DNA from: Phototrophicales bacterium
GTDB lineage: Bacteria; Chloroflexota; Anaerolineae; Aggregatilineales; Phototrophicaceae
Assembly: GCA_002794515.1 (NCBI GenBank)
Contig: PGTJ01000041.1
Coordinates: 1 to 13,360, forward strand
Length of the DNA stretch: 13,360 bases
Direction of reading: 5' to 3'
The first letter of the stretch is position 1; each line of letters begins with the position of its first letter. The notes below the pieces were generated by a model, which was not told where the DNA came from, did no database searches, and saw only the letters and a list, made by a program, of their open reading frames with translations. Both the position numbers and the translations under genes were made by a program. Below, one piece after another: positions 7,168 through 13,360 of this stretch.

Positions 7168-9009
7168 ATGGTCGCAATCTTTGGTGGATTAGATAAAGAT
7201 AGTTACGATAGGCAATATACAGATACCTATTTGCTCAAACGGATTTTTCAATATTTTAAGCCATATCGCAAACAAGTCTTCTGGACGGTAGTGGGCTTTT
7301 TGGTCGTGTCGGTCACATCGGCATTAGTGCCGATATTCATCGCCGATGGTGTGCGGATTTTGGGACAGAATAATCAAGATGTTTTGCTCATCCTCATGGT
7401 GGTTTTGTTGATAGCCGCCTTTATTCAATATGGCGCGAATTGGATGCGACGTTATTTGCTCAGTTTTGTGGTGGGGAATGTCGTCTCGCAAATGCGGAAA
7501 GATGCCTTCGCCGCGGCGATGGAACGCGACCTCGCCTTTTATGATAATCATAAATCGGGCAAAATTGTCAGCCGCATCACCAGCGATACGCAAGAATTTG
7601 GTGATGTTATCGTCATCGCCAGCGATGTGATTTCGCTCCTCATCCAAGTATTGATGCTCAGTGTGGTGTTATTCTCGCAATCAGTCGCCCTCACATTGAT
7701 GGTCATCGGCACATTGCCGATTATCGTTGGGGCGGCGATGTTCTTCCGTTGGCTGGCGCGGATTGCCACCCGTCAGGGGTCGCGGGCGATGGCGACAGTG
7801 AACGACACGATTCAAGAAAGTGTCGCGGGGATTAGTGTCGCCAAAAATTTTCGTAAAGAGAAATTCATTTATGATGAATTTGTGGCTATCAATAACCAAT
7901 CGTATCGCATTAATATGTGGCGCGGATTCGTCTTGGCGATGGTCTTCCCTGTGTTGAATGGTTTGGCGGGATTTGCCATTGCGTTGGTCGTTTATGCAGG
8001 GGCGTTGCATGTGTATTGGGCGAATATTGATGTTGGGACATGGTTTTTATTTATACAAGGTGTAGACCGCTTTTGGTTTCCTTTCATCAACCTCGCCGCC
8101 TTGTGGAGTCAATTTCAGCAAGCCCTCAGCGCCACCGAGCGCATTTTTGCCCTGATTGATGCCGATAACACCGTCATCCAAACAGATAAAAAACCTGTTG
8201 GGCAACTGAGAGGCAAAGTCGAATTTGTCAATGTCACCTTTGGTTATTCGCCCGATCAACCCGTCCTCAAAAATTTCAATTTGACCATTCATGAGGGCGA
8301 AAGTGTGGCATTTGTGGGGCATACAGGCGCAGGCAAAAGCACTATCGCCAAACTTATCACCCGTTTTTATGAATTTCAGGATGGTCAAATTCTGGTGGAT
8401 GGGCGCGATATTCGCACATTCGATTTACAATCGTATCGGGCGCGGTTGGGGATTGTGCCACAGCAACCCTTTTTGTTCAGTGGCACAGTGCGTGATAACA
8501 TCCGCTATGGGATGCCCGATGCGACTGATGAAGAAATCAACGATATTGCTTATCGTGTGGGCAATGGCGAATGGCTCGAAACACTGCCCAATGGGTTAGA
8601 TACCGATGTCGGTGAACGTGGCGCACGTCTCAGCATGGGGCAACGCCAATTGGTCAGCCTGATGCGTGTGTTGCTCGAAAAGCCCGCCATCTTCATTTTG
8701 GATGAAGCCACCGCCAGCGTAGATCCCTTCACCGAGTCGCAAATTCAAGAGGCGTTGCACCTCATCCTCAAAAATTCGACATCCATACTCATCGCACATC
8801 GCCTGAGTACCGTGCGCGATGCCGATCGCATTATCGTCCTCAAAGAGGGACGCATTATCGAAGAGGGCAGTCACGAGGCGCTCATGGCGCAGGGTGGGCA
8901 TTATGCCGAATTGTATAATACCTATTTCCGTCATCAGAGTTTGGAATATGTCGAAAATGCTAAGATGATGTTCGCACAACCTGAAATCTTAATGGGGGAT
9001 GCTAGTTAA
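7168..9009 (+). CDS. ABC exporter half-transporter (MsbA/MDR-like, TMD-NBD fusion) 2
   Basis: A 613-residue half-transporter of the same general class as the leftward one but clearly diverged from it. Six predicted membrane helices lie within about 36-310. The nucleotide-binding domain has Walker A 384-392 (GHTGAGKST), Q-loop Q432, signature L488-S-M-G-Q492 (methionine in place of the middle glycine, followed by RQL), Walker B ending D512-E513, D-loop SVD 517-519 and switch histidine H544. LSxGQRQL variants are known in heterodimeric exporters such as TM287/288, but here both ATPase glutamates remain, so site degeneration is mild at most. The start at 7168 has AGGA at five-base spacing; about 24 residues follow the NBD as a tail. 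It may pair with the divergent half-transporter or act alone. No terminator is seen before the next gene. Confidence 0.95.
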   Translation: MVAIFGGLDKDSYDRQYTDTYLLKRIFQYFKPYRKQVFWTVVGFLVVSVTSALVPIFIADGVRILGQNNQDVLLILMVVLLIAAFIQYGANWMRRYLLSFVVGNVVSQMRKDAFAAAMERDLAFYDNHKSGKIVSRITSDTQEFGDVIVIASDVISLLIQVLMLSVVLFSQSVALTLMVIGTLPIIVGAAMFFRWLARIATRQGSRAMATVNDTIQESVAGISVAKNFRKEKFIYDEFVAINNQSYRINMWRGFVLAMVFPVLNGLAGFAIALVVYAGALHVYWANIDVGTWFLFIQGVDRFWFPFINLAALWSQFQQALSATERIFALIDADNTVIQTDKKPVGQLRGKVEFVNVTFGYSPDQPVLKNFNLTIHEGESVAFVGHTGAGKSTIAKLITRFYEFQDGQILVDGRDIRTFDLQSYRARLGIVPQQPFLFSGTVRDNIRYGMPDATDEEINDIAYRVGNGEWLETLPNGLDTDVGERGARLSMGQRQLVSLMRVLLEKPAIFILDEATASVDPFTESQIQEALHLILKNSTSILIAHRLSTVRDADRIIVLKEGRIIEEGSHEALMAQGGHYAELYNTYFRHQSLEYVENAKMMFAQPEILMGDAS

Positions 9010-9048
9010 TCTGTTCCCCAATTTTCTCATTTTATTTCGCAATATTAA

Positions 9049-9086
9049 TTACAAAAAATTACGGAAATGTGGTATGCTGATATAAA
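9049..9086 (+). promoter_or_regulatory. Possible promoter of the secreted protein gene
   Basis: The 110-bp gap 9010-9119 is AT-rich. It holds TGGTATGCT (9070-9078 region, an extended -10 form) and TATAAA (9081-9086), either of which could be the -10 element. The -35 candidates (TTACAA at 9049-9054) are poor. Read-through from the upstream transporter gene is also possible because no terminator is visible after 9009. Confidence 0.3.
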
Positions 9087-9107
9087 GCCTTTGCGCTTCG
9101 TGATAAG

Positions 9108-9113
9108 AAAGGA
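9108..9113 (+). promoter_or_regulatory. Shine-Dalgarno AAAGGA deciding the ATG at 9120
   Basis: AAAGGA is six bases from ATG 9120. An in-frame TTG at 9114 directly abuts the same motif, leaving no spacer, so the ATG is the better start. It also gives a clean signal peptide beginning Met-Lys-Arg. Confidence 0.75.
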
Positions 9114-9119
9114 TTGTGT

Positions 9120-12110
9120 ATGAAGCGTATCACACTCAGTTTTTTTGTTTTGTTGTCCTTATTGATGATCTTTGCTCCTGCACAAGCGGGAACGGTTTAT
9201 TTGAACCCGTCTTTTGGTCCGCCAGGGACAGTCATTATCATTGGGTATGGTGGGTCTGTTCCAACGAATCTATACACCTGCAATATTAACGGCGGTATGG
9301 ATATGGGCTGGATACCGCAAACAAGCGTATTCACCTATACTGTACCTTCTGGCACACCCATCGGCACGCTGATTTACGTCAATTGTCGTCAAGAATGGGT
9401 TGATGAGCCAGACCCTGGCACCGCCGTTTTCACGGTGACCGCGCCCGATAGCGATGGGGATGGTCTGACGGATGATGTGGATGCTTGTCCGTTTGAGTTT
9501 GCCCAAACGCAAAACGGTTGTCCATTCATTCCTGATAGTGATGGAGATGGTATCGGCGACCCGACAGACCAATGTCCATTTGAATTCGCGCAAACCTCCA
9601 ATGGGTGTCCGAATCAGCCTGTGCAACCGAATCAACCGACTAACACGCTACCACCTGTGACGACAGAACGCCCCGTCATCACGCCACAACCGACCACACC
9701 CGCTTACATCGACCCCAATCTCATCGGCACAATCGATGTCGCATTGGCGAATTGTGTGGAGATAAAAAGTCAGGCGATGCGCTTGCCGATTGGCGCATTG
9801 TTGCGTATTTTAGGTGCTGGCGATCCGTGTGGAAAATTGACCAACACCTTGCGCGATTTTGCCTTTGGTACACCGCGTGATGGCAACTTGAACCTCATCA
9901 ATCAGGCGTTGGACTTGCGCCGTGCCTGTGGCTTGAGTGGCGATGCACCATCGTTGGAATATCTGAGTGTGTTGTCGATTATACATGCCTTCAATCCAGC
10001 GTTGGCGGTGGATATTCATAGGGCTGTTTCGGCGCTAGAAAATGCACCCATAGGCTCGATTGAACTCGAAACGTATTGTGCATTCATGGCGATGCACGGT
10101 CCATCTATGGAGCGCTTATTCCCTAGTACATTAGATGACCGACATCGCTTTGCCATTGCTGTTGCCGCTTTTGCCGATGAGGTAGATGATTCATCAGACT
10201 TAGGGGAATTCCTTGCTCGCGCACAATCCTTTGGATTTGATGCACGGCGATTTTTGCGGGCGGTCAATAATATGGCTTTTGTAGAAGACTCATTTTCCGA
10301 AAAATTTGCTCTGAGGATGATCTTGAGTCGGTGGCAAATTATTTTCCCAGCGGATTTTATCAATGGTGAAGATGATGTATTCACACAATGGCTGGTACAA
10401 ACATGTGGCATTAATTGGCTCAATTTTTCGACAGATAGGGCTATAACCTCCGCTTTTGGGATTGTTTATTTCAAAAATCTGTACGCTACATCAGAAGAAA
10501 AAGCACTTCTCAGGCAAGGGATCGATTGTAATAGCCTGCGTGAATTATTCGACAAGTGGTATAGCCGTCAACTTTTCGTTGGGGCGGAATACATTTCAGG
10601 CGAATTGACAGGCATTCCCATCACCACAGATGAGCCAAATACTATCCCGCGCGAATTGATTGAGCAAGTACGTCCTGATGCTTTGTTGCCCCGTAATTTG
10701 ACAATTACGGCATGGTACGATCACTGTGATACCACACTTGCCAGCCCACAAAATCCCATTCCACAGGGATGTGTCCGAAATGATGAATTTGGCTTGATAG
10801 CCAATGGATTGCGAGATGCGGGCGAGATGCCATTTTATGGATTGTCTTATGTCATATATCGGTATGATGTCGGGCGCGATGCGAGTTGTGATTTTCTTGG
10901 TTTTTCAGGTGATGCTATGCGTCAATTTCTGCGCTCAGCAGATGATGTCATACAAGACAGGCTGGGAAGTGACGGCGTTTTGAGCCTCAACAATTTGGAG
11001 CAGGGAACGTATATCATCCTCATCCCCAATGTTGTAATGCGTATATGGGCTAAAGGGATTTGGTCGACTATACCTGCAAATGGCGATCAAGATATATGTA
11101 TTAAAGTGACAGTTGATGCACATAGTAGCCTCCCGATGATTAAATTAGGGTTCGATGTAGAAGAAGGTGTGAATACCTCGAATATTAATCCTGCTGATTG
11201 GCTCATCCCCCAAAATTTGAATATTCGTATGATAGACGATGGTCAAGGGGCGTGGTTGCCACCAGAATCGACATTGCGTGACTTGGGCATCAATAATCCA
11301 CTTGATACCGTCAGTTGGCGACCGCCACCCATCCCGCCAAGAGAGGTATTCGTCAATGCGTTAATCAGCCAGCTACCGCCCGATGTCGATGTCCAAACGG
11401 TATTGCACGAATTCGATGATACAGTGGATTTATTGATGGCAGATATGGCGACTGATGCTGGTTTTGGCATGTTTGTGGCACAAACTGCGCCAGATGTATC
11501 GCAATTATTCATCATCCGCAACGATGGGGTGGGGGTGATCGATTTGCCGTTCAGCCCACTGAATTATCAATTTACTGAAGATGGTGGCATGGTCATCGTT
11601 GAGGGTTTCGGTGATAATAACGAGGTCATCACTTTGTTGATAGACCCATTGGTGGGGCAGGCTGTCAGGTTGGTTGATTTCACCAATCCCATGCGAGTGG
11701 GTTTGGAAGATGCGACCGATGTGTCCATGACACCCGATGGCGAATTGCTGACCTTCGTGCGTGATGGCAATATTTTCGTGAAAAACCAGAATAGCGGTTT
11801 CATCGCACAAATCACCAATACGGGAAATTGTTCCTCGCCGATATTTGATGCGGTGGGACTCAATTTGTATTTTGTGTGTGATGGTGTGTTGTCGATGTAC
11901 GGGTTAGATGGTGTGAGACCGATTGTGACGGATATGCGCGTGCAGTCGGTGACAATCGGACCCGTTGATGGCACGCTGATTTTTGATGATGGTCAGGTAG
12001 CGTATCTGAGCGACTTGAATGGTGAAAAGCAACGGATATTCTTACGCCTGAACGGCGTGCCTGTCAGTGGTATCCGTTGGCAACCATCATTACCAATGTC
12101 CAGTCGATGA
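9120..12110 (+). CDS. Large secreted multidomain protein with TSP3 calcium-binding repeats
   Basis: A 996-residue exported protein that I do not recognise as a named family. A signal peptide with a K2-R3 head and hydrophobic core ends at A21-Q-A23, a signal-peptidase-I-type site. Residues 24-108 look like a TIG/Ig-type beta domain ('PSFGPPGTVIIIGYG'). Two thrombospondin type 3 repeats (110-135 and 139-164) carry DxDGDG calcium loops and a CPFEFAQT-x-NGCP core. A Pro/Thr/Gln linker (165-196) leads to a helical region (about 203-485) of unknown fold. Residues about 525-640 resemble an SdrD-B/Cna-B sandwich ('GLRDAGEMPFYGLSYVIYR', later 'NNLEQGTYIILI'). The C-terminus (about 780-996) has PD40/WD-like strands ('MTPDGELLTFV') suggesting a beta-propeller. 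All 18 cysteines fall in even numbers per region. No membrane anchor or sorting signal is seen, so it is probably released or loosely cell-bound. Domain calls beyond TSP3 are by eye. Confidence 0.85.
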   Translation: MKRITLSFFVLLSLLMIFAPAQAGTVYLNPSFGPPGTVIIIGYGGSVPTNLYTCNINGGMDMGWIPQTSVFTYTVPSGTPIGTLIYVNCRQEWVDEPDPGTAVFTVTAPDSDGDGLTDDVDACPFEFAQTQNGCPFIPDSDGDGIGDPTDQCPFEFAQTSNGCPNQPVQPNQPTNTLPPVTTERPVITPQPTTPAYIDPNLIGTIDVALANCVEIKSQAMRLPIGALLRILGAGDPCGKLTNTLRDFAFGTPRDGNLNLINQALDLRRACGLSGDAPSLEYLSVLSIIHAFNPALAVDIHRAVSALENAPIGSIELETYCAFMAMHGPSMERLFPSTLDDRHRFAIAVAAFADEVDDSSDLGEFLARAQSFGFDARRFLRAVNNMAFVEDSFSEKFALRMILSRWQIIFPADFINGEDDVFTQWLVQTCGINWLNFSTDRAITSAFGIVYFKNLYATSEEKALLRQGIDCNSLRELFDKWYSRQLFVGAEYISGELTGIPITTDEPNTIPRELIEQVRPDALLPRNLTITAWYDHCDTTLASPQNPIPQGCVRNDEFGLIANGLRDAGEMPFYGLSYVIYRYDVGRDASCDFLGFSGDAMRQFLRSADDVIQDRLGSDGVLSLNNLEQGTYIILIPNVVMRIWAKGIWSTIPANGDQDICIKVTVDAHSSLPMIKLGFDVEEGVNTSNINPADWLIPQNLNIRMIDDGQGAWLPPESTLRDLGINNPLDTVSWRPPPIPPREVFVNALISQLPPDVDVQTVLHEFDDTVDLLMADMATDAGFGMFVAQTAPDVSQLFIIRNDGVGVIDLPFSPLNYQFTEDGGMVIVEGFGDNNEVITLLIDPLVGQAVRLVDFTNPMRVGLEDATDVSMTPDGELLTFVRDGNIFVKNQNSGFIAQITNTGNCSSPIFDAVGLNLYFVCDGVLSMYGLDGVRPIVTDMRVQSVTIGPVDGTLIFDDGQVAYLSDLNGEKQRIFLRLNGVPVSGIRWQPSLPMSSR
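9447..9611 (+). repeat. Two tandem thrombospondin type 3 repeats within the secreted protein
   Basis: Each unit is 26 residues, DSDGDG...CPFEFAQTxNGCP, encoded at 9447-9524 and 9534-9611 and separated by three residues. The acidic residues form the calcium-binding loop known for TSP3 modules, and each unit has two cysteines 11 residues apart. The two DNA copies differ at many third codon positions, so this is an old duplication rather than a recent one. Confidence 0.85.
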
Positions 12111-12127
12111 GCATCATTTGAACGATG

Positions 12128-12154
12128 AGGGCGCGAGAAGACCGCGCCCTTTTT
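12128..12154 (+). terminator. Intrinsic terminator after the secreted protein gene
   Basis: AGGGCGCG (12128-12135) pairs perfectly with CGCGCCCT (12143-12150) around a seven-base loop, and the right arm runs into TTTTT (12150-12154). It begins 18 bases after the TGA at 12108-12110. On the other strand there is no useful T-tract after the stem, so it mainly serves the rightward transcript in this convergent 51-bp gap. Confidence 0.9.
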
Positions 12155-12161
12155 AATATGG

Positions 12162-13360
12162 CTAATTTTCGATCTCCACCGCCATTGCAACGGCTTCACC
12201 ACCGCCCAAGCACAAGGCGGCGACACCCCGTTTTAAGCCTCTGTCTTGCAGATTGTGAATGAGCGTGATTAGCACCCGCGCCCCAGATGCGCCCAGTGGA
12301 TGACCGAGCGCGATCGCGCCACCATTCACATTGACCTTTTCCATCGGGACGACATGACCATCTCGCGCCAGACCCCGTAAATCGGCTAATACCTGCGAGG
12401 CGAATGCTTCGTTAATCTCGAATAAGTCGACATCATCCGCCGTCCACCCAGCACGCGCCAACGCCACAGGGATCGCCTTCACAGGCGCATAAAAAATCCA
12501 TTGCGGATCGAGCGCCGCCTGCCCATATCCGACCACACGGGCGATTGGGGTATGTCCGTGCTTTTCGGCATATTGTCGGCTGGACATGACCACTGCCGAT
12601 GCCCCATCATTCATACCAGGGGCGTTGCCTGCTGTCACCACACCATTTTCTTCAAATGCAGGTGCTAGTTTAGATAGGGCTTCGAGCGTGGTATCGGGAC
12701 GGATTGGTTCATCGGTATCAATGACTGTTTCGCCCTTGCGCGATTTGATGACCACAGGGGCAATTTCTTTTTTGAATTTGCCCGCTTCGGTGGCTTGATG
12801 TGCCAATTGATGACTGCGAAATGCGAATTCATCCAATTCACGACGTGGCACTTCGAGCTGACGAGCGATGAATTCTGCCGCATTGCCCATGCCCCAATTC
12901 ATAATCGAACACCACAATCCATCATGTTGCAACGCATCGCGCATTTGGATATGCCCATATTTATTGCCCATGCGGATCGAGTCATTGAGGTAGGGCGCAC
13001 GGCTCATGCTCTCTACACCACCCGCCAGATACACATCACCATCTTCGGCTTTAATGGCGTTGGCGACCATCATCATGCTTTTCAGGCTACTGCCACACAC
13101 TTTGTTCACCGTTGTGCCACCGATATTATCGGGCAAGCCCGCGGCTCTGCCGATTTGGCGGGGCAATGCCTGACCAGTTCCTGCGCTGACGACATTGCCC
13201 AGCACAAATTCGTGGATATGCTCAGGATTGATGCCACTGCGTTCAATCGCCACTTTAACGGCAATTGCCCCTAATTCCACAGGGGATAATCCCGATAACG
13301 CGCCCAAAAATTTGCCGTGTGGGGTGCGGGCGCTCCCTAAAATTACCACATCATTTGCAG
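12162..13360 (-). CDS. Acetyl-CoA C-acetyltransferase (thiolase), 5' end cut by window edge
   Basis: A thiolase that condenses two acetyl-CoA to acetoacetyl-CoA or cleaves 3-ketoacyl-CoA, working in the cytoplasm as an oligomer. The frame stays open through the right edge (A-N-D precede 'VVILGSARTPHGKFLG'), so the true start is probably only a few codons outside the window. Counting from the GTG at 13349, the nucleophile is C85 ('NKVCGSS'), the catalytic histidine H350 ('GHPLGASG') and the acid/base cysteine C380 ('ALCLGGG'); 'NEAFA' is at 313-317. All catalytic residues are present and the length of about 400 is normal. 'GNAPGMNDGAS' replaces the textbook GNASG serine with proline, a variant I believe is common. 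Biosynthetic versus degradative use cannot be decided, since the upstream neighbour is not visible. Confidence 0.95.
   Translation of the reverse strand, partial: ANDVVILGSARTPHGKFLGALSGLSPVELGAIAVKVAIERSGINPEHIHEFVLGNVVSAGTGQALPRQIGRAAGLPDNIGGTTVNKVCGSSLKSMMMVANAIKAEDGDVYLAGGVESMSRAPYLNDSIRMGNKYGHIQMRDALQHDGLWCSIMNWGMGNAAEFIARQLEVPRRELDEFAFRSHQLAHQATEAGKFKKEIAPVVIKSRKGETVIDTDEPIRPDTTLEALSKLAPAFEENGVVTAGNAPGMNDGASAVVMSSRQYAEKHGHTPIARVVGYGQAALDPQWIFYAPVKAIPVALARAGWTADDVDLFEINEAFASQVLADLRGLARDGHVVPMEKVNVNGGAIALGHPLGASGARVLITLIHNLQDRGLKRGVAALCLGGGEAVAMAVEIEN

Noticed and set aside
9114..9116. TTG as the start of the secreted protein
   Set aside because: It abuts the AAAGGA motif with no spacer. 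ATG 9120 has a six-base spacer and gives a standard Met-Lys-Arg signal peptide.
9010..9119. Terminator after the second ABC transporter
   Set aside because: The stretch is AT-rich but no stem with a following T-run could be found; read-through into the secreted protein gene remains possible.
12795..13274. Open frame of 159 codons on the plus strand inside the thiolase gene
   Set aside because: It is antisense to conserved thiolase sequence including the catalytic cysteine region and shows no protein family features.
13347..13349. GTG as the true start of the thiolase
   Set aside because: The frame continues upstream through Ala-Asn-Asp to the window edge, and thiolases normally have a few residues before the 'VVIL' strand. 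The nearby ATGATG is out of frame.
1..13360. CRISPR array, insertion sequence, tRNA, toxin-antitoxin or phage defence genes
   Set aside because: No regularly spaced repeats, transposase motifs, cloverleaf sequence or recognisable defence domains were seen; nearly the whole window is taken up by the seven genes described.

Overview
The window looks like ordinary chromosome of a bacterium of moderate GC content. The arginyl-tRNA synthetase (extra N-terminal domain, 'SANPTGP' and 'NPVYYIQYAH' blocks, 'PERM' end) and the pairing of MsbA-like half-transporters with a secreted thrombospondin-type-3 protein suggest a Chloroflexota (Anaerolineae-like) organism. This is a judgement from memory of protein style, not from a search. 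I see no tRNA, rRNA, CRISPR array, insertion sequence, phage gene or toxin-antitoxin pair.

Layout from left to right. At 1-2242 (minus) is the N-terminal three quarters of a presequence-protease-like M16C zinc peptidase that runs off the left edge, with its own predicted promoter. A 176-bp gap with a long hairpin separates it from a three-gene minus-strand unit read from 6977 down to 2419: an ABC exporter half-transporter, an extended-SDR epimerase/dehydratase whose GTG start overlaps the transporter stop by 4 bases, and argS. A 190-bp divergent control region (6978-7167) holds a dyad and an extended -10 element. It faces a second, different ABC exporter half-transporter on the plus strand (7168-9009). 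Next, also on plus, is a 996-residue secreted multidomain protein (9120-12110) closed by a clear intrinsic terminator. Convergent to it, and running off the right edge, is an acetyl-CoA acetyltransferase (thiolase).

How the genes may work together: the two half-transporters share one control region and could form a heterodimeric exporter or act as separate homodimers. The epimerase is translationally coupled to the first one, which hints that the exported substrate could be a sugar- or lipid-like compound, but nothing in the sequence names it. argS, the peptidase and the thiolase are housekeeping-type enzymes (tRNA charging, peptide clearance, acyl-CoA metabolism). The least familiar object is the secreted protein: a signal peptide, a TIG-like domain, two calcium-binding TSP3 repeats, a proline/threonine linker, a helical domain I cannot assign, an SdrD-B/Cna-B-like segment and a propeller-like C-terminus. 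I found no convincing new defence or mobile system. The best leads are this protein, the divergent promoter region, and the altered class I signature motifs of the ArgRS.
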